Positions 33,658-43,293 of a DNA stretch of 64,000 nt are shown here, one piece after another (the first letter of the stretch is position 1; every line of letters begins with the position of its first letter). The notes under the pieces are model-generated. The model had not been told where the DNA came from and made no database searches. It saw only the letters and a program-made list of their open reading frames with translations. The stretch covers positions 4,702,501 through 4,766,500 of the forward strand of contig NZ_CP112874.1 of the NCBI RefSeq assembly GCF_029910235.1, read 5' to 3'. Origin of the DNA: Pseudanabaena galeata CCNP1313. Lineage in GTDB: Bacteria; Cyanobacteriota; Cyanobacteriia; Pseudanabaenales; Pseudanabaenaceae. Both the position numbers and the translations under genes were made by a program.

Positions 33658-35310
33658 TTAGATTTCTGAACTTCGATTAGCACTTTCCCTTAAGGCTTCA
33701 AGGCGATCGCCTGTCATATGTACTCCATCAAACTTCTGTAATCGTAAACGACCGAGCCTTTCCTTTACTTGAGCCGTATTGGTAATAATCCAAACTTGGC
33801 GATCGCGACCAACTGCATCTAACACAATTGTCTCCACTGCCAGCGCCGCCGTTACCCCGATCGTAGGTACTTCGCTAAGATCGAGAACGATCGCTTGATA
33901 ATCTTGGACAATGGACATCCTTTGAGACATCGTTTTTGCGGCTCCAAAACTCAAGGGGCCACCTAATTGAAACAGCAAAATCTCTCCATTGGATTTGGTC
34001 ATAATTTCCTGCTCTTCCCCAGTGAGGTTATGAGCGGCTGTGGGATCGGTGGTTGCTTGCAGATTTTGACTTTGGATGTCGGTAAGGCGCTTGATTGTCA
34101 GCAGGTTGGCAATAAATGCGCCAACGACTACCGCCGTAATCAAGTCCACAAATACGGTCAGAAATAGCACCAAATACATCAAGCCTGTCCCCTTGAAGGA
34201 AAGATGATGGGCGCGTTTGAGAAACTGCCAATCGATAATGTCAAAACCCACTTTCAGCAATAGCCCTGCCAGTACCGCATTGGGGATCACGGCGGTCAGA
34301 GGGGCGGCCACCAATACCACCAACAGTAAAACTACGGCATGAATCATGCCCGATAAGGGCGTTTTGCCTCCCGCCTGCACATTCACCACTGTTCGCATCG
34401 TGGCTCCTGCACCAGACAAGCCGCCGAATAGTCCTGCAAACACATTACCGATCCCCTGCCCAATTAGTTCGCGATCGGAGTCATGCTGGGTGCGGGTGAT
34501 ACTATCAGCGACAAGGGAAGTCAACAGGGAATCGATCGCCCCTAAAAATCCTAGGGTCACACCATAGCGCAACATATCGATTAACTGATTTGCGGCAAAG
34601 GTGGGGAAGCGGAACTTCGGTAATTCGCTAGGAATCGCACCAATGCGGGAAATATTCGCATCTTTAAAGAAAATGACTGAGACTAGGGTACAGACCACTA
34701 AAGCGAGTAAGGGAGAAGGTAAAACTCGATTGAGTTTAGGCGGTGCAAAGAAAACAACGATCAGAGTTAGCAGCCCCAATCCCAGAGCAATAGGATTCGG
34801 ATTTGTAATATGGCTTTGCAGCATCTTCATCGTGTCAATTACTGCGCCCGAACCTGCATAACCTAATAGTGGCGGCAATTGCAAAATGACGATAATCACG
34901 CCGATGCCTGACATGAAGCCCGAAATCACGGTGTAGGGCATCAGGGTAATGTACTGCCCTAGCTTCATTACTCCCAATAAAATCTGAAATAAGCCGCCGA
35001 GCATAACTACGGTAAAGGCGATCGCTAGTCCTGTTTCGGGATTATCTTTATAATTTGCTAAGACCGAAGCAATCACCGTCGTAATCACTACGGTCATCGG
35101 TCCCGTTGGTCCTGAAACTTGGGCAGGAGTGCCACCACAGAGCGCCGCAAAAAAACCGACAAAAATCGCGCCATAGAGTCCCGCGATCGCCCCTGCACCA
35201 GAGGCAACCCCAAAGGCAAGGGCAAGGGGCAGGGCGACGATCGCTGCCGTAATTCCCCCAAACAAGTCTCCGCGCCAGTTCCGAAGATGGATTTTGTTAA
35301 TGATTTGCAT
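33658..35310 (-). CDS. bicA: SulP-family Na+-dependent bicarbonate transporter
   Basis: 550 residues. Ten or more membrane spans followed by a C-terminal STAS domain (about 430-545). The N-terminus NKIHLRNWRGDLFGGITAAI followed by VALPLALAFGVASGAG, then GPTGPMTVV, MPYTVISGFMSGIG and DSLLTSLVADSITRTQHDS closely follows BicA of Synechococcus PCC 7002 as I recall it. It imports bicarbonate as part of the CO2-concentrating mechanism. It starts 5 bp after the UspA stop, so the two are cotranscribed. Confidence 0.92.
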   Translation of the reverse strand: MQIINKIHLRNWRGDLFGGITAAIVALPLALAFGVASGAGAIAGLYGAIFVGFFAALCGGTPAQVSGPTGPMTVVITTVIASVLANYKDNPETGLAIAFTVVMLGGLFQILLGVMKLGQYITLMPYTVISGFMSGIGVIIVILQLPPLLGYAGSGAVIDTMKMLQSHITNPNPIALGLGLLTLIVVFFAPPKLNRVLPSPLLALVVCTLVSVIFFKDANISRIGAIPSELPKFRFPTFAANQLIDMLRYGVTLGFLGAIDSLLTSLVADSITRTQHDSDRELIGQGIGNVFAGLFGGLSGAGATMRTVVNVQAGGKTPLSGMIHAVVLLLVVLVAAPLTAVIPNAVLAGLLLKVGFDIIDWQFLKRAHHLSFKGTGLMYLVLFLTVFVDLITAVVVGAFIANLLTIKRLTDIQSQNLQATTDPTAAHNLTGEEQEIMTKSNGEILLFQLGGPLSFGAAKTMSQRMSIVQDYQAIVLDLSEVPTIGVTAALAVETIVLDAVGRDRQVWIITNTAQVKERLGRLRLQKFDGVHMTGDRLEALRESANRSSEI

Positions 35311-35315
35311 ATTTA

Positions 35316-36173
35316 TTAGCGAAATACCAATACAGGAATATTACTGCTACGCAGAATTTGGGCGGTCGTACTACCGATGACTAGATGGCGAATACGGCTA
35401 TGTCCGTATGCTCCCATCAACAATAAATCAATATTGTTTTGCGTAGCATATTCACCGATCGCTGTTTCTGATTTACCAGCGACCACACTGCATTGCGCGG
35501 CGATTCCCGTTGTCTGCGACCATTTTTGCGCCCCTGACAAACGGGCGATCGCCTTCTCGTCAGTCACGTTTTTGGACACAGCAATGATATGCAGTTCTAA
35601 ACCTTGAAAGAGCGCTGAATTTGTCAAAAAGTCGAGAATCTTGCGACAACTTGCGCCGTCATCATAGGCAATGAGAATCTTGGCGATCGGCTTAAATTGG
35701 CGAGAAGTAACTAAAATTGGCTTTTTGCTGGATCTCATAATCCGTTCCACATTCGCACCCAAATGTCCCGAAGCAAACTCGGCATTTTCACCGCGCTTAC
35801 CTAAAATTACAAGATTCGCATCAGCTTCCAATTCTTGAAAACAATCCACTAGGAATCCGTCTCGATGGATTGTTTTCACAGATTCCACGCCATTGCTCGT
35901 TAAAACCTGATGCGCCTCATCCAAAATTTGCTTCGCCCTTTGACGATTGAGTTTGGCTTTTTTATGTTCTAACTCCACCAACTCATCCATCAGCGCATCA
36001 GAAGCTCCTAAACCAATGCTGCCACTGAAATTACGACTAGCAGTTTGCGATCGCAGATCAGTCACATACAGCACATTCACCACTGACTGAATGCGATTTG
36101 CCAACCAAGCCGCATATTGATAGCTGCTTTGTCCAAAAATCGAGCCATCAGTGCATAACAAAATATTTTTCAT
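35316..36173 (-). CDS. Tandem universal stress protein (two UspA domains)
   Basis: 285 residues with two UspA folds (1-150 and 160-285). The first has LCTDGSIFGQSSYQYAAWLA and GKRGENAEFASGHLGANVERI; the second carries the complete ATP-binding motif G-x2-G-x9-G-S (MGAYGHSRIRHLVIGSTTAQ). It is soluble and probably ATP-binding. Its location between two SulP transporter genes, with a 5-bp gap to bicA, suggests a role in their control, by analogy with other transporter-linked Usp proteins; this is inference. Confidence 0.9.
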   Translation of the reverse strand: MKNILLCTDGSIFGQSSYQYAAWLANRIQSVVNVLYVTDLRSQTASRNFSGSIGLGASDALMDELVELEHKKAKLNRQRAKQILDEAHQVLTSNGVESVKTIHRDGFLVDCFQELEADANLVILGKRGENAEFASGHLGANVERIMRSSKKPILVTSRQFKPIAKILIAYDDGASCRKILDFLTNSALFQGLELHIIAVSKNVTDEKAIARLSGAQKWSQTTGIAAQCSVVAGKSETAIGEYATQNNIDLLLMGAYGHSRIRHLVIGSTTAQILRSSNIPVLVFR

Positions 36174-36243
36174 AGTTAATTCTCTAGATTGACGGCTTTG
36201 AGTTGGGGATTATCTACTAATGTTTACAGAGAAGTTCCCAAGA

Positions 36244-36342
36244 CCCTCACCCCTAGCCCCTCTCCCAAAAGGGGAGAGGGGAACAAGAAATTAATTTTAC
36301 TCCCCTTCTCCCTTAATGGGAGAGGGGGTTGGGGGGTGAGGG
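36244..36342. repeat. CCCTCACCC palindromic repeat between SulP and UspA genes
   Basis: CCCTCACCCCTAGCCCCTCT (36244) and the mirrored GTTGGGGGGTGAGGG end (about 36342) bound a 99-bp element containing inner CCTCTCCC/GGGAGAGG hairpins. It is the same family as the insertion in polA. Confidence 0.88.
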
Positions 36343-36366
36343 TTTCATTAACATCATTTACTGAGC

Positions 36367-37815
36367 TTACTTAGCATCAGATAGCCGTTCAACTAGTGTG
36401 GCGCTTGCCTGATTCATTCCCAATAGGTCCACATCGGCTCCATTACGACGGAATTTCAGCACAATCTGATCGATCGCCACCACGGCTGCCTGATCCCAAA
36501 GATAGGCATGGGTGAGATCAATGGTCACTTTTTCCACAATTTCTTGAAAATCAAATTTCTCGATCAAGTCATCGACAGACACAAAGAAAATCTGTCCCGC
36601 CACGCTGTAGGTGCGGTGAGTGCCATCGTCAGTCAAAACTTTATCCACAAAGACAATCTGGGCAATTTTGCTAGAGAAAAAGACCGTACTCAAGGCAATA
36701 CCCGTAACTACTCCCACAGCCAAGTTGCGTGTTAAAACCGTAATCAATACCGTTGTCAACATCGCCGCCGTTTCAGTACGGGGAATTCTGCGGATATTGA
36801 CAATTGACTTCCAGTTAAATGTACCGATGGAAACCATGATCATCACCGAAGCCAACGCCGCCATCGGGATTTGCTTCACCCAATTACCCAGCAGCAACAT
36901 AAATACCAATAGCAATATGCCTGCGCTAAAGGTAGAGAGACGACCGCGCCCCCCTGACTGCACATTAATTACCGACTGCCCAATCATGCCGCAGCCCGCC
37001 ATGCCACCAAAGAGATTCGAGACAATATTGGCAAGTCCTAGCCCCTTAGCTTCCTGATTTTTATCGCCTTGGGTATTGGTGAGATCGTCAACGAGGGAAG
37101 CCGTCAGTAAAGTGGCAAGCAGTCCCACGATCGCCAAAGCGATCGAGTAAGGCAGAATGATCTGCAAGGTTTCCAAATTTAGCGGCACATCGGGCAAGCC
37201 AAAGGTGGGCAGCGCTGACGGTAACTCGCCCTTATCGCCAACTGTTGGCACTTTAATATTGCCAAAAATCGATACGGCGGTCGTCACCACGATCGCCACG
37301 AGGGAAGATGGCACAACTTTAGTCACCAAGGGCAACAAATAAATAATGCCAAGGGTGAGAGCCGCTAAGAAATAAACGGCGATCGGCACATTTGTAAATT
37401 CGGGCAACTGCGCCATAAAGATCAAAATTGCCAAGGCATTAGCAAAGCCAACCTTCACAGCACGCGGCACATATTTCATCTGTTTGCCTAGCTTTAGCAA
37501 ACCAAAGATGATCTGCAAAATCCCCATCAAAATCCCTGCGGCAAAGAGATAATTGAGCCCATGATCCTTAACCAAGTTGACCATGATCAGTGCTGTCGAA
37601 GCGGTTGCCGCCGAAATCAAAGCGGGGCGACCACCAAAGATCCCCGTAATCGCGGCAATGATAAAGGAAGCGTACAAACCAACTTTAGGATCAACCCCTG
37701 CGATGATCGAAAAAGCGATCGATTCTGGAATTAGAGCTAGAGCGACCACTGCGCCCGATAAAAGGTCAGCCGATACGTTGGAAAACCATTCTTGTTTTAT
37801 TTTTGTAAGGTTCAA
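36367..37815 (-). CDS. SulP-family anion transporter with STAS domain
   Basis: 482 residues. [20 protein letters not shown] at the N-terminus, [40 protein letters not shown] and a C-terminal STAS-like domain (about 385-480, [20 protein letters not shown]) mark a SulP transporter distinct from BicA. Sulfate, bicarbonate or another anion may be carried. The start is TTG 37815: AGGAG at 37821-37825 stands 5-7 bp upstream, so translation from TTG is well supported. It is the first gene of a SulP-usp-bicA cluster. Confidence 0.9.
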   Translation of the reverse strand: MNLTKIKQEWFSNVSADLLSGAVVALALIPESIAFSIIAGVDPKVGLYASFIIAAITGIFGGRPALISAATASTALIMVNLVKDHGLNYLFAAGILMGILQIIFGLLKLGKQMKYVPRAVKVGFANALAILIFMAQLPEFTNVPIAVYFLAALTLGIIYLLPLVTKVVPSSLVAIVVTTAVSIFGNIKVPTVGDKGELPSALPTFGLPDVPLNLETLQIILPYSIALAIVGLLATLLTASLVDDLTNTQGDKNQEAKGLGLANIVSNLFGGMAGCGMIGQSVINVQSGGRGRLSTFSAGILLLVFMLLLGNWVKQIPMAALASVMIMVSIGTFNWKSIVNIRRIPRTETAAMLTTVLITVLTRNLAVGVVTGIALSTVFFSSKIAQIVFVDKVLTDDGTHRTYSVAGQIFFVSVDDLIEKFDFQEIVEKVTIDLTHAYLWDQAAVVAIDQIVLKFRRNGADVDLLGMNQASATLVERLSDAK

Positions 37816-38306
37816 TTTATCTCCTAAGTATTTCGTAACCCGTAAGTTCTTTACTGATTCATCTTTAGATCAAAACTTTTTTAGATCAGAACTTTTTGAG
37901 CAGTCGTTGATTGTGATGTGTAATTTTTTGATCCGAACCTAGACAGGATTGAAAGCAACTAAAACGCTTGATTCGATCTGTTTTAAGCATCCATTGAAAA
38001 GACAAGCCACTTTTAGGGTGGACAGGGTTGCTTGAAACTAGTCTTTAAGGTGCTTACAGTCATTAACATATCGGATATCGCCGACTTCTAACGCATTGAA
38101 ATTAAGTCTTACAGCGCTTTGCACTCAAACCCAAACCAAGAAAATTCTTGAAAGCGTTGCTTAGCAACGCTTTCAAGAATTTTCTTGTAGTTCGTTTGAT
38201 CGGTAATTGCTGTAGATTATTTATTGAACCATATCACAGAGAAAAGTGGTAGTGATCTAGATGTAAGGATAGGCGGCGCTTTGCGCCGCCTATCCTTACA
38301 TCTAGA
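37816..38306. other. 491-bp intergenic region upstream of the SulP gene
   Basis: It contains the SulP 5' region (two TTTAGATCA-type repeats near 37866 and 37881), about 200 bp of unremarkable sequence, then a palindromic family element (38111-38213) and the hairpin that ends the phosphoribosyltransferase gene. No gene is seen. Confidence 0.65.
38111..38213. repeat. Palindromic element of the 'ACAGCGCTTTGC' family, copy C
   Basis: The leader ACAGCGCTTTGCACTCAAAC then CCAAACCAAG precedes perfect 24-bp arms (38137-38160 and 38164-38187) around TTA. The outer right end is ATTGCTGT. Confidence 0.92.
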
Positions 38307-38309
38307 TCA
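38253..38309. terminator. Perfect palindrome, 27-bp arms, overlapping a stop codon
   Basis: Arms 38253-38279 and 38283-38309 are perfect around TTT (core GGCGGCGC-TTT-GCGCCGCC). The last three bases are the TGA stop of the phosphoribosyltransferase gene on the minus strand. Confidence 0.95.
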
Positions 38310-38807
38310 AGTTTGTAGTTCACTTGGATTTAGCTTTTCGTATTTCTCAAAAGGTTGATGAATCCAAGGATTGTCGTCTAAAAAGTCCACATAATAGTCA
38401 GGTTTTGCTACTGAGCAAGCCTTAAACCATAAAACAGCCGATCGCACTTCCGTAATTGCAAATTCTTCATGCTGCTGGAGCCATTCGATAATCCGCATCA
38501 GGGTTACACCTGAATCCACCAAATCATCTACTAACAAGATCCTTTTGCCAAGCGTCGCCGTAGTCATGGTGATATTACTAGCGATCGTTAATTTGCCCCT
38601 TTCCTGAAAATCTTTGCCGCCATAGGAAGAAGTCGAGAGAATCGCCAGAGGCTTGTTATAAATCCTCGAAAGCATATCACCAATGCCTAACCCCCCCCTT
38701 GCAAGACAAAGGATTTGATCGAATTCCCACTGAGATTGATAGATTTGAACTGCCAATTTCTCGATACTGGCATGATATTCTTCCCATGAAACGTAAAGGT
38801 CTGACAT
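38307..38807 (-). CDS. Phosphoribosyltransferase (xanthine/hypoxanthine-like)
   Basis: 166 residues. The PRPP-binding motif ILLVDDLVDSGVTL is unambiguous. FDQILCLARGGLGIGDMLSRI and DNPWIHQPFEKYEK resemble Gpt/XPRT-like enzymes that salvage purine bases into nucleotides. The exact base is not predictable by eye. It ends within a perfect palindrome, and no partner gene is adjacent. Confidence 0.85.
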   Translation of the reverse strand: MSDLYVSWEEYHASIEKLAVQIYQSQWEFDQILCLARGGLGIGDMLSRIYNKPLAILSTSSYGGKDFQERGKLTIASNITMTTATLGKRILLVDDLVDSGVTLMRIIEWLQQHEEFAITEVRSAVLWFKACSVAKPDYYVDFLDDNPWIHQPFEKYEKLNPSELQT

Positions 38808-38977
38808 AGTGGGGATTTAGGTGATAATCCAGAAGTTGGGTAAAGTTGTTTAGGGTAGCACCTAATTTTTAGGTGTTAGATAACCTCTTATAGTATCAAT
38901 TAGTACATCTAATTGGACTTGTCGAAAAGTAAGCATTAGACTGGAGATAGTTGAAAATCAGATAGAGAAACAAGATC

Positions 38978-40726
38978 GTGGTAGCTGCTATTGAGATTCC
39001 TTCTATTGTAAATGTTTCTGAGAAGTCGGTTGAACGCCGACTCACCATCCAAGTTGCTGAAATTGCGGCGGACACGACCACCATTCGATCGCTTGATTGG
39101 GATCGCGATCGCTTTGATATCGAGTTTGGTTTGCAAAATGGTACGACCTATAACTCCTATATCATTCGTGGCGAAAAACTAGCTTTAGTTGACACATCCC
39201 ACGCTAAGTTTCGTGAGCTATACCTCAATACTTTAAAAGAGCAAATCGATCCTGCACAGATTGATTATTTGGTAATTAGTCATACCGAGCCAGACCATAG
39301 CGGCTTGGTCAAGGAAATATTAGAATTAGCCCCCAATGTCACGGTGGTGGCGACAAAGGTAGCTTTGCAATTTCTCGGTGAGCTAATTAATCAGCCATTT
39401 AAGCAGCAAGTTGTCAAAAATGGCGATCAGGTTGATCTAGGGAATGGTCACATTTTACAGTTTGTGAATGCGCCGAATTTGCATTGGCCAGACACGATGA
39501 TGACCTTTGATTTGGGGACATCGATTTTGTACACCTGCGATATTTTTGGAATGCACTATTGTAGTGATGCAATTTACGATGAAAATTTAAAAAGAATTGC
39601 GCCCGACTATCGCTTTTATTATGAATGCTTGATGGCTCCTAATGCGCGATCGGTCATTTCGGCAATGAAGCGGATGGATGACTTGCCACAGGCGGAAATC
39701 GTGGCCAATGGACATGGCCCTTTACTGCGCTATAACGTCAAAGAACTAACGGAAAACTACCGCCAATGGAGCCAAGCGCAAACTAAAGGCGAAACTAACG
39801 TTGTGGTTTGCTATGTGTCTGACTATGGCTATTGCGATCGCCTCTCCCAAGCGATCGCACGCGGAATCGCGAAAACTGGTGTAGCTGTAGAAATGGCAGA
39901 TCTTAAAGCGATCGATTTACAGGAATTACGCGAACTTGTCGCCCATGCATCAGGTTTAGTCGTCTGCACACCGCCAGCATCGAATACCCATGTGGAAACA
40001 GCGATCGGTGCGATCCTTGCCGCAGCTAGCGAAAAGCAAGTAATTGGGCTATACGAACCGCACGGCGATCAAGATTCATCCATTGATTTGTTGAATAACA
40101 GATTTAAGGATTTGGGTGTAGTCACCGCTTTCCCAGCCATCAAGGTACGTGAAAATCCCAACGAAGCTACTTATCAAACCTGTGATGAAGCGGGTACTGA
40201 CTTGGGACAATTGCTAACTCGTAAGCAAAATATTAAACAACTCAAGGCGATCGACGCGGATCTTGATAAAGCTTTGGGACGTTTAGCAGGTGGTTTGTAT
40301 ATCATCTCAGCCGCCAAAGGCGGCGCACGCAGCGCCATGTTAGCTTCTTGGGTTGCCCAAGCTAGTTTTAAACCATTAGGCTTTACGGTTGCCGTGGCAA
40401 AGGATCGGGCGATCGAGTCGTTTATGCAAGTAGGCGATCGCTTTGTTTTGAACGTGCTTGAAGATGGCAATTATTCCAAATTGATGCAGCATTTTCTCAA
40501 ACGATTTGCTCCAGGGGCTGATCGCTTTGAAGGTGTCAAAACTCAGCTATCGAGCTTTGGCGCACCAATTCTTACTGATGCTCTTGCCTTTATCGAGTGT
40601 GAGGTCATGAGTCGGATGGAATGTAGCGATCACTGGATTATCTATGCGATCGCTGAGGAAGGTCGAGTCTCAAAACCTGAATCTCTCACCGCCGCTCACC
40701 ACCGCAAAGTTGGTAATCATTACTAA
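38978..40726 (+). CDS. Flavodiiron protein with flavin reductase domain (Flv3-like)
   Basis: 582 residues. Residues 30-270 are the metallo-beta-lactamase-like diiron domain with canonical ligands: HTEPDH, NLHWPD, CDIFGMHYC and NGHGPLL. Residues about 280-420 are a flavodoxin domain (VVCYVSDYGYCDRLSQAI), and residues about 440-582 a flavin reductase domain (AAKGGARSAMLASWVAQASF). The three-domain layout is specific to oxygenic phototrophs. The ligands are complete, as in Flv3/Flv2, whereas Flv1/Flv4 lack some. It reduces O2 to water with electrons from photosystem I. Confidence 0.92.
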   Translation: MVAAIEIPSIVNVSEKSVERRLTIQVAEIAADTTTIRSLDWDRDRFDIEFGLQNGTTYNSYIIRGEKLALVDTSHAKFRELYLNTLKEQIDPAQIDYLVISHTEPDHSGLVKEILELAPNVTVVATKVALQFLGELINQPFKQQVVKNGDQVDLGNGHILQFVNAPNLHWPDTMMTFDLGTSILYTCDIFGMHYCSDAIYDENLKRIAPDYRFYYECLMAPNARSVISAMKRMDDLPQAEIVANGHGPLLRYNVKELTENYRQWSQAQTKGETNVVVCYVSDYGYCDRLSQAIARGIAKTGVAVEMADLKAIDLQELRELVAHASGLVVCTPPASNTHVETAIGAILAAASEKQVIGLYEPHGDQDSSIDLLNNRFKDLGVVTAFPAIKVRENPNEATYQTCDEAGTDLGQLLTRKQNIKQLKAIDADLDKALGRLAGGLYIISAAKGGARSAMLASWVAQASFKPLGFTVAVAKDRAIESFMQVGDRFVLNVLEDGNYSKLMQHFLKRFAPGADRFEGVKTQLSSFGAPILTDALAFIECEVMSRMECSDHWIIYAIAEEGRVSKPESLTAAHHRKVGNHY

Positions 40727-40822
40727 AAAAGAGGGCGCAAAGCGCCCTCTTTTTGCAATAGGAAACAAGGGCGCAAAGCGCCCTTGTTTCAATAGGAACT
40801 AAAGGCGCTTTGCGCCTTTAGT
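40726..40822. repeat. Three consecutive hairpins after the flavodiiron gene
   Basis: Three palindromes with the same GGGCGC/AAGGCGC-AAA or TTT-GCGCC core stand in a row: 40726-40754, 40762-40790 and 40798-40822. They are separated by AATAGGAA. The first overlaps the stop codon and ends in TTTTT, so it is a likely terminator; the third ends 3 bp before the convergent DUF29 gene. Confidence 0.92.
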
Positions 40823-40824
40823 GT

Positions 40825-41304
40825 TTAGTTGGGGTAAAAATCTTGATTAAAAACTTGAACGAAAGTATAAGGACATTCTGACGGTAAATCATTTTTATCC
40901 AATGGTGTCTCTTTAACGACTAGTGCGATCGCTTGTTTATAGGATTTAGCGATCGCTTCTTCTAGATATGGCTTGAGGCTAGGATTTTCACTAACCAGTT
41001 CGAGTATTTCCTCCCGTTGCAAATCAATAGTAATTCTCCAACTTTTACCCCGCAGAGATGGCTGATATTCCCACTTGAGCAAATGCCCAATTAAAACTCC
41101 AAACCGATTTCGCAATTCCTGCTTTTGCTGTTTACCCAAAGACTCTATTTCCTCCGCGAGATTTTCGAGATCTAGCCCTTCTAGCTTGCCGAGTCTAAGT
41201 AATTGAGCTTGTTCCTGTGTCCATGCGTAGAAATCTTGCTCGTATTGATCTTTAGCTTGTCTAGTTAACGGATAAACATCATTTAACTTGCTTATATTCA
41301 GCAT
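40825..41304 (-). CDS. DUF29 family protein
   Basis: 159 residues. YEQDFYAWTQEQAQLLRLGK followed by LDLENLAEEIESLGKQQKQE and LIGHLLKWEYQPSLRGKSWR are the DUF29 signature. The family is abundant in cyanobacteria and often occurs in several copies; function is unknown. It is soluble and helical. Confidence 0.9.
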   Translation of the reverse strand: MLNISKLNDVYPLTRQAKDQYEQDFYAWTQEQAQLLRLGKLEGLDLENLAEEIESLGKQQKQELRNRFGVLIGHLLKWEYQPSLRGKSWRITIDLQREEILELVSENPSLKPYLEEAIAKSYKQAIALVVKETPLDKNDLPSECPYTFVQVFNQDFYPN

Positions 41305-41375
41305 TTTTATTCTCCCATGACAGGATGTGTAGCGCGACGGGCTTTCTATGCTTACACTATAGCGTTTTTGATTTC

Positions 41376-42119
41376 CTACACTTTACCAAAGCGCCGATCG
41401 CGTTCTTGATAATCAATCAGCGCTCGATGAAACTCATGGCGATCAAAATCTGGCCAAAGTGTATTGGTAAAATACATTTCCGTATAAGCCATTTGCCAAA
41501 GCAAAAAATTACTCAAACGCATTTCACCACTAGTCCGAATTAAGAGATCAGGATTATGGTTTCCTGCGGTGTAGAGATGTTGCTCAAACACATTTTCATC
41601 AATATTTTCAGGCTGAATTTCCCCCGCTAAAGTTGCTTCAGCAATTTGGCGGCAAACTCTGACGATTTCACGACGACTGCCATAGTTGATCGCGACAGTA
41701 AAATGAATAGCCTGATTATTAGCTGTAGCCGTTTGCGATCGCTCTATTTCATTTCGCAAGGACTTAGACAAAGAATCAAGATCACCCACAAAGGAAATGC
41801 GTACTCCTTCACGGCACATTTCCTCCAATTCACGACGCAACATTCGCTCAAATAAGACCATCAAGAAATCAACTTCTTGAGCGGGTCGGCTCCAATTTTC
41901 CGTGGAAAAAGCATAGACCGTCAGTGCTGCAATTCCCCAATCTTTGCAACAGCGCAATAAATCCTTCAAGGCATCCACACCCTGACGATGACCTGCAATT
42001 CTGGGCATTCCCTTTTGCTTTGCCCAGCGTCCGTTACCGTCCATAATTACGGCTACGTGTTTAGGCAATCTTTGACGATCTAGGTCTGGAGGCAAGGTTT
42101 GTAATAGCTTTGCAGTCAT
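41376..42119 (-). CDS. uppS: Isoprenyl transferase (undecaprenyl diphosphate synthase)
   Basis: 247 residues from ATG 42119. [20 protein letters not shown] is the cis-prenyltransferase signature with catalytic Asp; [22 protein letters not shown] and [19 protein letters not shown] are present. It makes the C55 lipid carrier for peptidoglycan and surface polysaccharides. The ATG overlaps the TGA of cdaA (ATGA), fixing the start and implying translational coupling; the longer upstream frame lies inside cdaA. Confidence 0.95.
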   Translation of the reverse strand: MTAKLLQTLPPDLDRQRLPKHVAVIMDGNGRWAKQKGMPRIAGHRQGVDALKDLLRCCKDWGIAALTVYAFSTENWSRPAQEVDFLMVLFERMLRRELEEMCREGVRISFVGDLDSLSKSLRNEIERSQTATANNQAIHFTVAINYGSRREIVRVCRQIAEATLAGEIQPENIDENVFEQHLYTAGNHNPDLLIRTSGEMRLSNFLLWQMAYTEMYFTNTLWPDFDRHEFHRALIDYQERDRRFGKV

Positions 42120-43003
42120 TTCTTTTCTGACGATTTTCGACTTACCATATTTTTGAAAATTGAGTTTGACCAGAGCCAATTAAAGCGTGGCACTGTTCCA
42201 CCTAGGGTCGTTGGACGATAATTACCTAGTTTAGTTTCTAATATTTCTCGTAGGCGACTACTGGAAATTGGGCGATCTAAGATGCCATTTTCCGCGATCG
42301 CAATTGATCCTGTTTCTTCTGAAACAACTATACAAAAACAATTTCTAACGCGATCGGTGATGCCCATTGCTGCTCGGTGTCTAGTACCAATTTCTCGTGA
42401 GGCGGCTCGTTCCGAAATTGGCAAAATCACCCCAGCCGCCAGAATGCGATCTTCTCGAATCAAGATGGCTCCATCATGCAAAAGCGTTGAAGTTTGAAAA
42501 ATTGTATGCAATAGCTCTTTTGATAATAAAGCGTTAAGTCTCACCCCTGGTACTGAAAAATCACGATCATCGATCGGTTCACCCGTCTCAATAATCATTA
42601 ATGCACCAGTACGATTTTGCGATAGCTCAATTACAGCATCATTAATTTCTTCAATTACTGAGTCAGTTTCGACAGGCGATCGCCGATTGGTTGTCGGTTG
42701 AATTAACGATAGTAAATCGCCGCGTCCCAGACGTTCTAAAAATCGCCTTAGCTCTGGTTGCAAAATTACTGCCATCGCCACGGCTGCACCAATTAATAAC
42801 TTATCAAGGACAAAATTGAGCAATCGCATACCAAGGCGATCGCTCAATACACTTGCAATTAGTAAAAAGATGATCCCCCGCACCATCAATAGGGTGCGAC
42901 GATCGTTGCTGAGGGACAGCATGAAATAGATCAATCCCAATACCGCAAGGATATCGATCGCTCTCATAATGAATGCAATTGAGTTGATATTAAACCACTG
43001 CAT
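42116..43003 (-). CDS. cdaA: Diadenylate cyclase (c-di-AMP synthase)
   Basis: 295 residues. Three N-terminal membrane spans (about 12-80) precede a DAC domain with the catalytic DGA motif ([11 protein letters not shown]) and RHR motif ([10 protein letters not shown]). This is the CdaA type, membrane-bound. c-di-AMP controls osmotic and potassium balance and, in cyanobacteria, night survival and carbon handling. It is cotranscribed with uppS. Confidence 0.95.
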   Translation of the reverse strand: MQWFNINSIAFIMRAIDILAVLGLIYFMLSLSNDRRTLLMVRGIIFLLIASVLSDRLGMRLLNFVLDKLLIGAAVAMAVILQPELRRFLERLGRGDLLSLIQPTTNRRSPVETDSVIEEINDAVIELSQNRTGALMIIETGEPIDDRDFSVPGVRLNALLSKELLHTIFQTSTLLHDGAILIREDRILAAGVILPISERAASREIGTRHRAAMGITDRVRNCFCIVVSEETGSIAIAENGILDRPISSSRLREILETKLGNYRPTTLGGTVPRFNWLWSNSIFKNMVSRKSSEKK

Positions 43004-43120
43004 TCATCGTCCTCTCATTCACAACTGAACTCCAACTACTTGTAATGCCAAAACATAAAGCGGCTTAGCTATCTTATGTTTTTGAAAACCCATACTGGGT
43101 TTGGTTTTTTAAAAACATAA

Positions 43121-43170
43121 GACTTACATAAAAGAACGAAATTAGGGGAAATTCATGAATTGCCCCTACA
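43121..43170. repeat. Second copy of the MITE-like core
   Basis: GACTTACATAAAAGAACGAA at 43121, then GGGGAAATTCATGAATTGCC followed by CCTAC. It matches the 5' half of the element at 32676-32770. Confidence 0.75.
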
Positions 43171-43197
43171 GAAAAATGAGGCTTTCAGAACATTTTT

Positions 43198-43256
43198 GCT
43201 TTAGCTAACCAAATAAAGAAATGGCTACGCCATTTCTTTATTTGGTTAGCTAAAGC
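43198..43256. terminator. Perfect palindrome, 28-bp arms, downstream of lysA
   Basis: 43198-43225 pairs perfectly with 43229-43256 around TAC; core AATGGC-TAC-GCCATT, the same core as at 20766-20818. Confidence 0.92.
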
Positions 43257-43293
43257 CCTTAGTGGGTTTGGTTTTTAATTCACAAAACTGTCA

